Shown: positions 24,422 to 34,317, counted from the first letter of the stretch. The stretch: 34,712 nucleotides of DNA from an uncultured Peptostreptococcaceae bacterium (GCA_949740445.1 CATJIF010000132.1:1-34712); one strand, 5' to 3'. Translations and numbers: made by a program. The notes: generated by a model not told the origin, from the sequence alone.

Positions 24422-25612
24422 TTATTCTTTATCCTGCAGCACAGCAACGCCCGGAAGCTCCTTGCCCTCTAAAAATTCCAGGGATGCGCCGCCGCCGGTG
24501 GAAATGTGCGTCATTTTATCGCTTAAGCCAAACTGCTTTACTGCTGCCGCCGAATCGCCACCGCCGATGATGGTCGTGCCTGCGCACTCGGCCATCGCCT
24601 TGGCAATGGCCTGCGTTCCCTTTGCAAAATTGGGCATTTCGAACACGCCTACGGGCCCGTTCCAGATGACCGTCGCCGCACCCCGGATGCGCTCACCGAA
24701 CAGAGCGATGCTCTCCTCGCCGATATCCAGCCCCATGCAATCGGCCGGTATGCTGTCAGCTGCGCACACGCGGGAAGGCGAATCGTTTTTAAATTCCGCC
24801 GCCACCCGGCTGTCCACCGGAAGCAGAAGCTCCACGCCCTTTTCCTTTGCTTTTGCAAGGAGGCCTGCAGCCAGCTCTACCTTATCCGCCTCCAGAAGCG
24901 AGGTGCCGATTTCGTAGCCCTTCGCCTTAAAGAACGTATAGGCCATGCCGCCGCCGATGATCAGGCAGTCCACTTTATTTAACAAGTTCTCGATGACAGT
25001 GATCTTATCGCTGACCTTGGCACCGCCGATGATGGCGACAAAGGGCCGCTTGGGCTGTTCTACGGCACTTCCCAGGAATTGCAGCTCCTTTTCGATCAGA
25101 AATCCCGATACTGCCGGCAGCAGCGCAGCGATTCCCGCCGTAGAAGAATGCGCCCGATGCGCCGTGCCGAAGGCATCGTTGACGAAGATGTCGGCAAGCG
25201 ATGCCAGCTGCCGCGAAAATTCCTCTCCGTTCTTCGTTTCTTCCGCCCGAAACCGCACGTTTTCTAAAAGCATCACATCGCCGCCGCGAAGGCCTGCTGC
25301 CGCTGCTCTCACTTCGTCGTTTACTACATCGGAAGCGCTGATGAAGGTTACGTCCCTGCCAAGCAGCTGGCTCAACCGCTTTGCCACCGGCGCCAACGAA
25401 TACTTCATATCCGGCTGGCCCTTAGGCCGGCCCAGATGCGACATGAGGATTACCCTCGCCTCCTGTCCGACCAGGTATTCGATGGTGGGTAGTGCGCTGG
25501 TAATGCGGATATCGTCGGTGATGTTTTTGTCCTCATCCAGCGGAACGTTAAAATCACAGCGGACGATCACCGCCTTTCCTCTGACGTCGATGTCTTTCAC
25601 GGTCTTCTTCAT
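24422..25612 (-). CDS. pgk: Phosphoglycerate kinase
   Basis: A 396-residue two-domain enzyme that makes ATP from 1,3-bisphosphoglycerate. Seen motifs are RCDFNVPL and the SHLGRPKG substrate loop in the N-domain, [17 protein letters not shown] in the middle, and the nucleotide-binding GGGDSAAAV and [14 protein letters not shown] near the C-terminus. The ATG at 25612 gives the usual start [15 protein letters not shown] and GGAGG both lie close upstream, so spacing is slightly unusual, and an ATG nine codons earlier gives an atypical extension. It is downstream of gap. Confidence 0.97.
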   Translation of the reverse strand: MKKTVKDIDVRGKAVIVRCDFNVPLDEDKNITDDIRITSALPTIEYLVGQEARVILMSHLGRPKGQPDMKYSLAPVAKRLSQLLGRDVTFISASDVVNDEVRAAAAGLRGGDVMLLENVRFRAEETKNGEEFSRQLASLADIFVNDAFGTAHRAHSSTAGIAALLPAVSGFLIEKELQFLGSAVEQPKRPFVAIIGGAKVSDKITVIENLLNKVDCLIIGGGMAYTFFKAKGYEIGTSLLEADKVELAAGLLAKAKEKGVELLLPVDSRVAAEFKNDSPSRVCAADSIPADCMGLDIGEESIALFGERIRGAATVIWNGPVGVFEMPNFAKGTQAIAKAMAECAGTTIIGGGDSAAAVKQFGLSDKMTHISTGGGASLEFLEGKELPGVAVLQDKE

Positions 25613-25743
25613 AATCCTCCATTCCTTTCTCCCGTGCAAACGGGAATCGCCCGCGGATAAAGTGGCATCCGGACTTCTGTTTTTTGGTCCTTCGGCCTCG
25701 CTTCCTGCGGGCGTGTTGCTTCAGACCCCGCCTTCCCTGAGGC

Positions 25744-26829
<1,086 letters not shown>

Positions 26830-26924
26830 TCAAGCGTCTTGCATATTTCCGAAATCAGTGCATAAATCGCCGCAGCATCCCATGGGTTCAGCGCCTCAGG
26901 TGCGCATCCGCCGCATCGGCTGCG

Positions 26925-28382
26925 CTAATAGCGCTTGCGCCTGGACGACGACGCCACGTGCATTTCATCTCTGTATTTCGCTACGGTCCGCCGGGAAATG
27001 TCAATTCCCTTCTCCCGCAAAATCTCCACCATCGCCTGGTCGCTTTTCGGCGCTTTGGGATCTTCATTATCTACTATTTCCCTAATCAGGGTTTTTATGC
27101 TTTCCGATGCAATTCCCTGGCCGGAGCTGCCGGAAACGCCGCTGGTAAAAAAGTATTTGATTTCAAATACGCCCCGGGGGCTCTGCATATACTTGCCGTT
27201 GATGGAACGACTGACCGTGGATTCGTGAATGCCCACCTCGTCGGCGATCTGCTTTAAGGTGAGCGTTTTGAGATACTTCGATCCCTTCTCGAAAAAATCT
27301 ACCTGGTATTTTACCACAGCACTGACTACATTATATATCGTCTGCCTGCGCTGCTCGATGCTCTTAATCAGCCAGACCGCGGAATTTAAGCGCCCTGTCA
27401 AGAATTTACTGATGTTGGATTCGCGGTCGGATTCCGCAAGCATTTTTTGATAATACGGCGAAAGCGTCAGCCGCGGCGTACTGCTTTCGTTGACTAAAAC
27501 CACATACTCACCATCTACTTTTTCCACCGTAACGTCCGGAACCACGTACTTGGTGTCGCCCGCGCTTTCAAACTGGCGCCCTGGTTTTGGCTCCAGCCTG
27601 CGGATGATGTCGCTGATCTCCTGCGCCTCGCGCACGGTAATGTTCAGCGCTTTGGCGATGTTTCCCAACCGGTTGTTGGCGATGTCGTTGAGGTGCTGAT
27701 CCACCACCTGAAGCGTCAGCGGATCGTCATTCCCCTCGTGGTGCAGCTGGATTTTTAAGCATTCCTTCAAATCCCTGGCGCCCACGCCCACGGGATCGAA
27801 CCCCTGTATGATCGCCAGAATTTCTTCTGTCTTTTCTGTGGTCAGGTGAAACTGCTCCGCCAGTTCCTCTACGCTCTGCGTCAGATATCCGTTTTCATCC
27901 AGCGCCTCGATCATGTATTTTGCCACCAGGCGGCAGGATTTTTTCATCGGCACAAACTGCAGCTGAAACATCAGGTTTTCCGTCAGCGAGATGTCGGTGC
28001 TGACAAACTGCTCAAATGTATATTCGCCCGTATCGCTGCCACTATACTGCCACTGCTTGTAGCTGATGTCGTCGTATTCGCGCTCTTTGAAGTGCTCCGC
28101 CCAGTCGAATTCGCTGTCGCCGGCCTTGGTCTTTGCCTTGGAAGAAAAGTCATCCGCAAATCCCATGGCTTCGTCGTCCTGCTCTCTGTCCTTGCCTTCC
28201 GTTCGCGCGCTTTCCCTGTCGGGAGGGTCGATTTCCAGAATCGGGTTGATCAGCACCTGCTCGTCTACGTAGGCTTCCAGCTCTTGCGTATTGAACTGCA
28301 AAATCTGAATGGCCTGAATCAGCTCCGGCGTCATTACCAGCTTTTGCGCCTGCTCAATGGTCAGATCATACCCTAATCTCAT
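26925..28382 (-). CDS. rpoN: RNA polymerase sigma-54 factor
   Basis: A 485-residue alternative sigma factor that directs RNA polymerase to -24/-12 promoters and requires an ATP-dependent enhancer-binding activator. The Gln- and Leu-rich activator-interacting region covers about residues 1-50 (LVMTPELIQAIQILQF). An acidic linker, the core-binding domain and a helix-turn-helix (HESTVSRSINGKYMQSPRG) follow. The RpoN box is SRRTVAKYR (463-471), with a basic tail. The start at 28382 has GAGGAG eight bases upstream; the frame extending to 28553 crosses the promoter. It lies directly upstream of gap. I found no convincing -24/-12 site in the window. Confidence 0.96.
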   Translation of the reverse strand: MRLGYDLTIEQAQKLVMTPELIQAIQILQFNTQELEAYVDEQVLINPILEIDPPDRESARTEGKDREQDDEAMGFADDFSSKAKTKAGDSEFDWAEHFKEREYDDISYKQWQYSGSDTGEYTFEQFVSTDISLTENLMFQLQFVPMKKSCRLVAKYMIEALDENGYLTQSVEELAEQFHLTTEKTEEILAIIQGFDPVGVGARDLKECLKIQLHHEGNDDPLTLQVVDQHLNDIANNRLGNIAKALNITVREAQEISDIIRRLEPKPGRQFESAGDTKYVVPDVTVEKVDGEYVVLVNESSTPRLTLSPYYQKMLAESDRESNISKFLTGRLNSAVWLIKSIEQRRQTIYNVVSAVVKYQVDFFEKGSKYLKTLTLKQIADEVGIHESTVSRSINGKYMQSPRGVFEIKYFFTSGVSGSSGQGIASESIKTLIREIVDNEDPKAPKSDQAMVEILREKGIDISRRTVAKYRDEMHVASSSRRKRY

Positions 28383-28458
28383 ATCATCGTCTCCTCTTTT
28401 GTCTGCGGCCGCCACAAAAGCCGCCTTGCGCCGTTTCTGCAAATTTATGATTGTACTT

Positions 28459-28467
28459 ATTGTATCA
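28459..28467 (-). promoter_or_regulatory. Extended -10 promoter of rpoN
   Basis: On the minus strand TGA-TACAAT (28459-28467) is an extended -10 element; the -35 region (TGTAAA, 17 bases away) is weak. The leader would be about 70 bases. Confidence 0.5.
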
Positions 28468-28630
28468 CAAAATGCAGATCTTTTACAGCATCCTTTCGAG
28501 GATTTTTTCAAGGTCTCTGCTTTTACCGAGGAAACATTCCGTTCAGTGCACATGCCATATGCAACTGTGCGGTTCGAAAAATAAGCAGGCGATATGATTT
28601 TTTGATTTTTTTTGCTCGAATTTGCTTAAA

Positions 28631-29101
28631 TTATTCCAGATCCGGAAAACCGTTCTGACGCAGCGCTTCAAACAAAATAATGTTGACCGAATTTGCCAGG
28701 TTCAGCGACCGCAGCCGTGTGTCGGCGCTTAAAGGAATGCGGATGGCCCTGTCCTTATGCTGTTCGATCAAGTCCCGCGGAAGGCCTGCCTGTTCGCGCC
28801 CGAACAAAATCATGTCGCCATCCCGATAATCTACATCGGTGTAGCGCTGCGTTCCCTTCGTTGTAGCCAGATACATGCGGGCACCAGCAAAGGCTTCCAG
28901 AAATTCCACAAGGTTTTCGTGTACGGTCAGCGTTACAAACGGCCAGTAATCCAGACCGGCCCGCTTTAGCTGCTTATCTTCGATGGAAAAGCCCAGCGGC
29001 TTTACCAAATGCAGATGCGCGCCGGTAGCCGCGCAGGACCGGGCGATATTTCCGGTGTTGGGCGGTATTTCCGGTTCGACCAGAACAATGTGAAACGCCA
29101 T
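28631..29101 (-). CDS. trmL: tRNA (cytidine/uridine-2'-O)-methyltransferase TrmL
   Basis: A 156-residue SPOUT-class methyltransferase that methylates the 2'-OH of the wobble nucleotide (C34/U34) of leucine tRNAs, using S-adenosylmethionine. Conserved segments are VLVEPEIPPNTGNIARSCA at the N-terminus, FGREQAGLP in the knot and IPLSADTRSLNLANSV-like sequence near the C-terminus (here IPLSADTRLRSLNLANSV). Length is typical. AAAGGAG is six bases upstream of the ATG at 29101; an upstream in-frame ATG has no such site. It is divergent from hom. Confidence 0.93.
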   Translation of the reverse strand: MAFHIVLVEPEIPPNTGNIARSCAATGAHLHLVKPLGFSIEDKQLKRAGLDYWPFVTLTVHENLVEFLEAFAGARMYLATTKGTQRYTDVDYRDGDMILFGREQAGLPRDLIEQHKDRAIRIPLSADTRLRSLNLANSVNIILFEALRQNGFPDLE

Positions 29102-29413
29102 GATATGCTCCTTTCTGTGCGCAGTGTTCGCCGCTTTGCGAAAAAGCAGCTTCAGGAAAAGTTTCTCATAAAATGGCAAAAAAATCAACACAAATTATCA
29201 TTTTCGTTAATTTTTTTGCAAAAATAATCAAGCAAGCTCCGCTGTGCAAACCCGCCTGCAAAATCCGTCTTCGATATCTTACGGAAAATCCGTTTACTTT
29301 TTTTTCAAACTATACTATACTGAATTTACCCTCGGTTGACAAGCCTGTACGCTTTTTAACGGCGCCCGCCTGGTTCGAACGAGGGGCAGCTATCACTTTT
29401 GGGGAGGTATAAC
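29102..29413. other. Divergent intergenic region trmL / hom
   Basis: This 312-base AT-rich stretch holds the likely hom promoter. A lone TTGACA at 29336-29341 has no fitting -10 box. I see no T-box or other riboswitch, although hom leaders are sometimes regulated. A trmL promoter must lie here but I cannot pick one. Confidence 0.5.
29293..29321 (+). promoter_or_regulatory. Probable promoter of hom
   Basis: TTTACT (29293-29298), a 17-base spacer and TATACT (29316-29321). A second TATACT overlaps at 29311-29316. The leader would be about 85 bases. Confidence 0.5.
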
Positions 29414-30721
29414 ATGAAGAAGAAAACGATCAAAGTTGGCTTATTGGGATTTGGTACCGTCGGCAGCGGCACATACCGCATGCTGACTACAAACGCGAAT
29501 ACGATTTCCTATACCACTGGCGTATCCATCGAAGTATCCAAGATCCTGGTAAGGGATCTCTCCAAAAAGAGAGAGATCTCAGCTCCGGCCGCTCTGTTCA
29601 CCGACCAGCCGGATGATATTTTAAAAAATCCCGATATCGACATCGTGGTAGAGGTGCTGGGCGGCGTTCACCCGGCCTTCGATTATATGGAAGAAGCCAT
29701 CAAAGCCGGAAAGCACGTAGTGACTGCCAACAAGGCTGTCATTGCCAAGGACGGCCCGTATCTGACAAATCTGGCGCTGGAGCACAAAGTTGCGCTGCGC
29801 TATGAAGCCAGCGTCGCCGGAGGCGTTCCCATCCTCAACGCCCTGTCCACCTCGCTGCAGGCTAACGAATTTACCGAAATTACCGGTATCGTCAACGGTA
29901 CCACCAACTATATTTTAACGCAGATGGCCGAAAACGACATGGATTACGAAACCGCCCTCAAGCAGGCGCAGTCCATGGGCTTTGCCGAGGCCGATCCCAC
30001 CGGCGACGTCGAGGGCTTCGACGCTGTCAACAAGCTGAGCATCTTGATTTCCACCGCCTTTGGACTGCGGGTTGCGCCGGAAGACATTCCCAGGGAAGGC
30101 ATCACCAACATCACAAAGGAAGATATCATCTGCGCAAAGCAGTTCGGCTTTACGATCAAGCTGTTAGCGCAGGCCAGAAGATACCGCAATACGCTGGAAT
30201 GTCACGTACAGCCGGCGATGGTTCCTCTCGACCATCCTCTGGCTACTGTAAAAAACGAATTCAACGCTGTCTTTGCCAAGGGCAATGCGCTGGATAACGT
30301 AATGCTGTACGGCAAGGGCGCCGGCGCCATGCCTACCGGAAGCGCCGTAGTGGGCGACCTGCTGGAAATCGCGAGAGCCTACGCCGTAGGAACCGCGGAC
30401 AAGACCATCCCCACCGCTGTCAACGACAATGTCAACCTGAAATTCGACGGTGAAGGCCAGAACATGTACTATATCAACCTGCTGGCCGAGGATATGACCG
30501 GCGTTTTGGGAAAGATCGCCACCACCTTCGGCGACTACGGCATCGCCGTAAAATCCTTCGTGCAGAACACCGCCTCCAAACAGAGCGGCAGATACGTTCC
30601 CCTTATCTATATTTTAGGCGAAACCACCAGAGAGCGGCTGAACGATGCGCTGGAGGAGATCAGTAAATTCACCTTTGTTAAGGAGATCAAAAGCGTCATC
30701 AGCGTCGCTGCTTTGGACTGA
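29414..30721 (+). CDS. hom: Homoserine dehydrogenase
   Basis: A 435-residue enzyme that reduces aspartate semialdehyde to homoserine, the branch point to threonine and methionine. The Rossmann motif GFGTVGSG is at residues 12-19. The catalytic region includes VTANKAVIAKDG, EASVAGGVPI, GIVNGTTNYILT and AEADPTGDVEGFDAVNK. A C-terminal ACT domain (YINLLAEDMTGVLGKIATTF) is the usual site of feedback control by threonine. The start at 29414 has GGGGAGG six bases upstream; a TTG five codons earlier is inside that site. A SEC-C protein gene follows after 26 bases. No aspartokinase, threonine synthase or homoserine kinase gene is adjacent. Confidence 0.96.
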   Translation: MKKKTIKVGLLGFGTVGSGTYRMLTTNANTISYTTGVSIEVSKILVRDLSKKREISAPAALFTDQPDDILKNPDIDIVVEVLGGVHPAFDYMEEAIKAGKHVVTANKAVIAKDGPYLTNLALEHKVALRYEASVAGGVPILNALSTSLQANEFTEITGIVNGTTNYILTQMAENDMDYETALKQAQSMGFAEADPTGDVEGFDAVNKLSILISTAFGLRVAPEDIPREGITNITKEDIICAKQFGFTIKLLAQARRYRNTLECHVQPAMVPLDHPLATVKNEFNAVFAKGNALDNVMLYGKGAGAMPTGSAVVGDLLEIARAYAVGTADKTIPTAVNDNVNLKFDGEGQNMYYINLLAEDMTGVLGKIATTFGDYGIAVKSFVQNTASKQSGRYVPLIYILGETTRERLNDALEEISKFTFVKEIKSVISVAALD

Positions 30722-30747
30722 TGCCGCGGTAAAGGAGATACGAGACC

Positions 30748-31248
30748 ATGAGTTTATTTCAACAGTGGCAGGATCTGATTTCCAATCAGACCGACGAAAG
30801 CTTTCCTGCCTTTTGGGAAACCTACAGCACGACGGAAACCAACATCTACAGCGCCATCCTCGGCGCGCCCGAAGAAGCGGTAAGCGGAACGTTTGCGGAG
30901 CTTGCGGACAAGCATAAAGCGGACCACGTTATCTTTATGGGCTTTCTGGACGGCATCAATTCCAGCCTTCGCAGCGAGCTGGCTCTGGAAAGCTTTGACG
31001 AAACCACCGCATTTTCTCTGGATATCGACTTCGAAACGCTGTATTTTAACATGCATGCCGCCGGAGCTGATTATCTGTATACGCTTCCCCAGTGGGATGG
31101 AATCCTCACCGAAGAGCGGCGGGCGGAAATCGCAAAGGAATACAAGCGCTCCAAGACCGTCGTAAAGGAAAAGACGCCGGGAAGAAACGACCCCTGCCCC
31201 TGCGGCAGCGGAAAGAAATACAAAAAGTGCTGCGGAAAAAACGCATAG
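30748..31248 (+). CDS. SEC-C metal-binding domain protein
   Basis: A 166-residue soluble protein. The C-terminal SEC-C motif is complete: [18 protein letters not shown], with C150, C152, C161 and C162 as zinc ligands. This is the motif found at the end of SecA, where it binds SecB and ribosomes, and in many small proteins of unknown role. Residues 1-130 are mostly helical and acidic and match no family I can name. AAAGGAG is ten bases upstream. It is cotranscribed with hom and ends in a good terminator. The link to hom is unexplained. Confidence 0.85.
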   Translation: MSLFQQWQDLISNQTDESFPAFWETYSTTETNIYSAILGAPEEAVSGTFAELADKHKADHVIFMGFLDGINSSLRSELALESFDETTAFSLDIDFETLYFNMHAAGADYLYTLPQWDGILTEERRAEIAKEYKRSKTVVKEKTPGRNDPCPCGSGKKYKKCCGKNA

Positions 31249-31288
31249 CAGCACGCAACCGCACAGAAAGCAATGCGCATAACCAAAG

Positions 31289-31330
31289 AAGAACCGTCAG
31301 AGCCCCGCAAAGGCGCCGACGGTTCTTTTT
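31289..31330 (+). terminator. Terminator of hom and the SEC-C gene
   Basis: AAGAACCGTC pairs with GACGGTTCTT around a 19-base loop, and the T run continues (TTTTT in all). It also has the shape to act weakly on the minus strand. Confidence 0.8.
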
Positions 31331-31341
31331 GTCTGATAGAA

Positions 31342-31364
31342 GGCTGCGCGTTTTTCGCGCAGCC
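31342..31364 (-). terminator. Hairpin after nth
   Basis: GGCTGCGCG-TTTTT-CGCGCAGCC is a perfect 9-bp stem 32 bases after the nth stop. On the minus strand only TTCT follows, so it may act together with the neighbouring terminator. Confidence 0.5.
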
Positions 31365-31396
31365 GGTTGATGCATCACTGGGTTTTCACTGGATTT

Positions 31397-32032
31397 TCAT
31401 TGCAAATTCTTTTTGCACAACTGCGCAACGCCGCATTCATCGCATTTGGGATTCCGCGCCGTACATACCTGGCGGCCGTGCCAGATCAGCGCGTGGTGCA
31501 GGTCGCTCCAGTTGGGTTTTGGCACTGCCTTCATCAGCCCCAGCTCTGTCTTGAGCACATCGTTTTCTTTTACAAAGCCCATGCGGTTGGCTAAACGGAA
31601 TACGTGGGTATCCACGGCGATCCGCTGCTGGCCAAACCCTACCGCCAGCACGACGTTAGCCGTCTTTCGCCCCACGCCGGGAAGCTCTGTCAGCTTATCG
31701 TAATCCTCCGGCACCTGCCCGTTATATTTTTCCATCAGCATCTGCGCCATCCGGATGATGTTTTTCGATTTTGTCTTGTACATGCCGATGCGCCGGATAT
31801 AGCCCTGCAATTCCTCTTCGGACAGCTGCGCCATAGCCGCGGCGTCGGGGCAGCGGGCAAACAAGGCCGGCGTTACCTCGTTAACGCTTTTATCCGTCGT
31901 CTGCGCCGACAGCGCCACTGCCACTAACAGCTGGTATACCGAAGCGAACTTCAGCGCGCACTCCGCGTTGGGATACAGCTGCAGCAGCCGGTCCACCAGC
32001 GGCTGCACCTCCGCCTTTTTCAATTTTGCCAT
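31397..32032 (-). CDS. nth: Endonuclease III
   Basis: A 211-residue DNA glycosylase/AP lyase that removes oxidised pyrimidines in base excision repair. The helix-hairpin-helix LPGVGRKTA is at residues 117-125 with catalytic K123, and the catalytic Asp is D141 (AVDTHVFR). The C-terminal 4Fe-4S cluster ligands C190, C197, C200 and C206 have the exact C-x6-C-x2-C-x5-C spacing. GGAGGG lies upstream of the ATG. It is a single-gene unit with its own promoter. Confidence 0.97.
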   Translation of the reverse strand: MAKLKKAEVQPLVDRLLQLYPNAECALKFASVYQLLVAVALSAQTTDKSVNEVTPALFARCPDAAAMAQLSEEELQGYIRRIGMYKTKSKNIIRMAQMLMEKYNGQVPEDYDKLTELPGVGRKTANVVLAVGFGQQRIAVDTHVFRLANRMGFVKENDVLKTELGLMKAVPKPNWSDLHHALIWHGRQVCTARNPKCDECGVAQLCKKNLQ

Positions 32033-32081
32033 TCCGCTCCCTCCTGCTTACATTTTCGTTTGCAACTCCTGTCTTTGTTTT

Positions 32082-32110
32082 ATCATACCCTTTTTCCGGG
32101 GATTTCGCAA
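32082..32110 (-). promoter_or_regulatory. Promoter of nth
   Basis: On the minus strand, TTGCGA (32105-32110), a 17-base spacer and TATGAT (32082-32087). The leader is about 40 bases. Confidence 0.6.
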
Positions 32111-32259
32111 GACGGTGTAAACATTTGTCGTATTTTGCACCCTTGCAGATGTTTTCAACAGAAGGTTGGGACTAATGGACTTATTTTCGAAACGGCAAGA
32201 AAGAAGCATGCTCAAACATTTTAGCAAGTCCTCTGCTTACAGTCGAAAAGGGAGAAACG

Positions 32260-32297
32260 AAAAACAGCACCAAACTTTTCGGTTCGGTGCTGTTTTT
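32260..32297 (-). terminator. Terminator of tRNA-Ser
   Basis: Directly after the encoded CCA, AACAGCACC pairs with GGTGCTGTT on the minus strand, with an inner AAC/GTT pair, followed by TTT. It also faces the plus strand with a T run. Confidence 0.8.
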
Positions 32298-32385
32298 TGG
32301 CGGAGAGTCAGGGATTCGAACCCTGGGTCCCCGAAGGGACACGGCATTTCGAGTGCCGCACGATCGACCACTCTGACAACTCTCC
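32298..32385 (-). tRNA. tRNA-Ser (anticodon CGA)
   Basis: An 88-base serine tRNA including an encoded CCA. The acceptor stem GGAGAGT pairs with ACTCTCC, with discriminator G. The anticodon stem CGGCA/TGCCG encloses the loop CTCGAAA, giving CGA, which reads UCG. The long variable arm (GTCCCTTCGGGGAC) is typical of serine tRNAs, and the T loop is GGGTTCGAATCCC-like. It has its own promoter and terminator and stands between nth and a membrane-protein gene. Confidence 0.97.
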
Positions 32386-32430
32386 ATGGGATCGGCACAC
32401 AGCTGATAGCAGCCCACGCTGACTTTATAT

Positions 32431-32459
32431 ACAATAGCACACACAGACAAAAAAGTCAA
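32431..32459 (-). promoter_or_regulatory. Promoter of tRNA-Ser
   Basis: On the minus strand, TTGACT (32454-32459), a 17-base spacer and TATTGT (32431-32436). Transcription would start about 40 bases before the mature tRNA. The -35 box overlaps a terminator hairpin. Confidence 0.65.
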
Positions 32460-32471
32460 CGCTCTTGCGTT
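32449..32471. terminator. Short terminator overlapping the tRNA promoter
   Basis: AACGC pairs with GCGTT around a 4-base loop. On the minus strand it is followed by GAC and six T, on the plus strand by A and five T. It would end the transcript of the upstream membrane-protein gene while its T run forms the spacer of the tRNA promoter. Confidence 0.55.
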
Positions 32472-32504
32472 ATTTTTCCAAAATTGAACATATAAGCCCT
32501 CTTC

Positions 32505-33455
32505 TCAGTAATACATTGCCCGCTCCGAAGCCATGGTCCACAGATACAGTATCCCATAGAGCAACGGCTGGTGCAGCAGATATACAACCAGGGAGTACCT
32601 CCCTAAAAAGCAGAGCATCCGCTCCGGCCAGGCAGTTCCCATCTCTGTCGAAGCTTTGCTTCCGCCGCCCTTTGGGCGCCTCTTTTTCAGCACGCCGTAC
32701 AGATAATATCCGGCAAGAAACAAAAATCCCCAGGGAAGCAGCGGGAAATAGTCAGAGGAAGCAAACTCCGGCGGCGGAAATCCCAGCCACGCGCCCAGCG
32801 CACCCCGATACCAGGATTGCGGCAGCGACAGCAAAGGTATGCTGCCCGTGGGGCCTCCAAGCCCGATGCCGAAATACCCCTGCGAAACGTTCCGGGTTGC
32901 AAGAAACAGGATGGCGCTTCCAAGCAGCCCGGTTTCCGGCGCAATCCGTTCCGCCAGCGGTGCTATCAAAAGCATTAGAAGCGTACAGGAACCCAGCATG
33001 GTCAGTATGCCAAAGCGAACGGCTTCTTCTGGCATGCACACAGCAGTAATCACCGATATCAGAGCCCCCGCCAAAAGCACAATGACTCCGCGCCTGAAAT
33101 GCCGCCGTCCCAGCGACCAGCAATACCCGGACAGTACAATGAAGATCCAACATCCCACCTGCTGCCAGAGCCATGCTGCCGGCGTGCCGAACCATTCCCA
33201 GCTGTGTCCGAACATATACACCATGTCGTAGCAGCCGTGATAGACAATCATATTCAGAAGCGCTGCCCCGCGGAGCCGGTCGAGCGCACGGCTGCGATGC
33301 GCCATCCGCTCTTTGCGCGCTCCGCGCTGCGGCTCTTTACCATCCGGTCTGTATCCTGGCAGCAGAGCCACGAGGCGCACTCTTGCCCGCGCGCCTTCCG
33401 CCGCGTATTCTCCGCACCCTGTTTGCTGCTTAGCGCCGCTTTCCTGCTGCCCCAT
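32505..33455 (-). CDS. DUF1624 / HGSNAT-like membrane protein (putative acyltransferase)
   Basis: A protein of up to 316 residues with about eight hydrophobic helices. The stretch RALDRLRGAALLNMIVYHG, near residue 56, matches the opening of the heparan-alpha-glucosaminide N-acetyltransferase-like (DUF1624) family, whose bacterial members are thought to transfer acyl groups across the membrane; the bacterial substrate is unknown. The His-rich end of the first helix (YHGCYD) and the C-terminal SLVVYLLHQPLLYG fit. The start is uncertain. The ATG at 33455 has GAGGGA eight bases upstream but adds 50 basic residues; the ATG at 33305 agrees better with the family length but has a weak site. It lies downstream of a short ORF. 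Confidence 0.75.
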   Translation of the reverse strand: MGQQESGAKQQTGCGEYAAEGARARVRLVALLPGYRPDGKEPQRGARKERMAHRSRALDRLRGAALLNMIVYHGCYDMVYMFGHSWEWFGTPAAWLWQQVGCWIFIVLSGYCWSLGRRHFRRGVIVLLAGALISVITAVCMPEEAVRFGILTMLGSCTLLMLLIAPLAERIAPETGLLGSAILFLATRNVSQGYFGIGLGGPTGSIPLLSLPQSWYRGALGAWLGFPPPEFASSDYFPLLPWGFLFLAGYYLYGVLKKRRPKGGGSKASTEMGTAWPERMLCFLGRYSLVVYLLHQPLLYGILYLWTMASERAMYY

Positions 33456-33506
33456 AGGACTTCCCTCTGCTTTCCCGCTGCCTGTGCCGTTTTGCCCGCG
33501 TTTCCG

Positions 33507-33680
33507 TTATTTCATTATACACGGTTCCTCCCTGCCCGTACAGAGGCTTTTCAGCATGCGCTGCGCCTCTTTCTGCACTTCGGCATTCACCTGCGGCCAG
33601 GGCCCGTACTGCCTGGCGTTATAGCCCGCGGAAATATTAGCCATGGCGAGGATTTCTCTGGCGGACTTTGCTAAATCCAT
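33507..33680 (-). CDS. Unrecognised 57-residue ORF
   Basis: A continuous frame of 57 codons beginning at an ATG 19 bases after the flavoprotein stop. The product starts MDLAKSAREILAMANISAG and contains YGPWPQVNAEVQKEAQRML; it looks like a soluble alpha-helical protein with two Cys near the end (LCTGREEPC). The amino-acid use is natural, with few rare residues, but the ribosome binding site is weak (AAGCGGA), so coupling to the upstream gene would be needed. I do not recognise a family. It could be a conserved small protein or the remnant of a longer gene. A TATAAT in its last codons may be the promoter of the next gene. Confidence 0.45.
   Translation of the reverse strand: MDLAKSAREILAMANISAGYNARQYGPWPQVNAEVQKEAQRMLKSLCTGREEPCIMK
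33514..33519 (-). promoter_or_regulatory. Possible -10 box for the DUF1624 gene
   Basis: A perfect TATAAT on the minus strand, with a weak -35 (TGTACG) 17 bases away. It lies inside the short ORF described above. Confidence 0.35.
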
Positions 33681-33699
33681 TCCGCTTGCGGCGTTTTTC

Positions 33700-34317
33700 C
33701 TACCGGATAAAATGAGTATAGCAACGCTCCTCGCGCTTGGGCAGGCCGTATTTCTCCTTACCGAGCGCGATACTCTTCATTAAAAATGCCATATTTCTGG
33801 CCAGGGACCGCATCGTCTGCAGACCTTCTTCATCCTGCGCCGCCTGTCCCGGCTCTCTGCCGTGAACGCTGTTCCAGTACATGCTGGAAGCCACCGGCAT
33901 GCCGCTGACGGTAAAAAATTTGTTCAGCTCATCAAATGTAGCAGATGCGCCCCCTCGTCTGGCTACCGCTACGCCTGCCCCGACCTTCATGGTCTTATCG
34001 AAAGGCGTACTGTAAAACAGCCTCGTCAGAAAAGAAATCAGCGTAGAGTTTGCAGCAGCGTAATACACCGGAGTGCCCACCACGAGGCCATCGCAGGCCT
34101 GCAGCTTCGGTGCTGTTTCATTGACGATATCGTCAAATATACACTGTCCGGTTTTCGTACAGCTGCCACAGGCGATGCATCCGCGGATATCCAGCTTCCC
34201 TATCTGAAGAGTCTCTGTTTCGATTCCTTCCTCCGCAAACACCTGCTCCATCTGATGCAGAGCAATCGACGTATTGCCCTGTGCCCTCGGGCTGCCGTTA
34301 ATTATCAATACATTCAT
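33700..34317 (-). CDS. Iron-sulfur flavoprotein / NADPH-dependent FMN reductase family protein
   Basis: A 205-residue flavodoxin-fold protein. The N-terminal INGSPRAQGNTSIAL is the FMN phosphate-binding loop of the family. A compact Cys motif follows at C47, C50, C53 and C59 (C-x2-C-x2-C-x5-C), as in the iron-sulfur flavoproteins of anaerobes, so it may carry a 4Fe-4S cluster and move single electrons. GTPVYYAAANSTLISFLTRL is the second FMN-contact region. The C-terminus (FIR) is complete. The start at 34317 has AAGGAGG eight bases upstream; the longer frame has no site. A good promoter precedes it. The redox partner is unknown; such proteins often help against oxygen or reduce quinones and nitro compounds. 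Confidence 0.87.
   Translation of the reverse strand: MNVLIINGSPRAQGNTSIALHQMEQVFAEEGIETETLQIGKLDIRGCIACGSCTKTGQCIFDDIVNETAPKLQACDGLVVGTPVYYAAANSTLISFLTRLFYSTPFDKTMKVGAGVAVARRGGASATFDELNKFFTVSGMPVASSMYWNSVHGREPGQAAQDEEGLQTMRSLARNMAFLMKSIALGKEKYGLPKREERCYTHFIR

Noticed and set aside
29102-29413. Possible T-box or riboswitch ahead of hom
   Set aside because: I found neither a T-box sequence nor a terminator/antiterminator pair; the region is only AT-rich.
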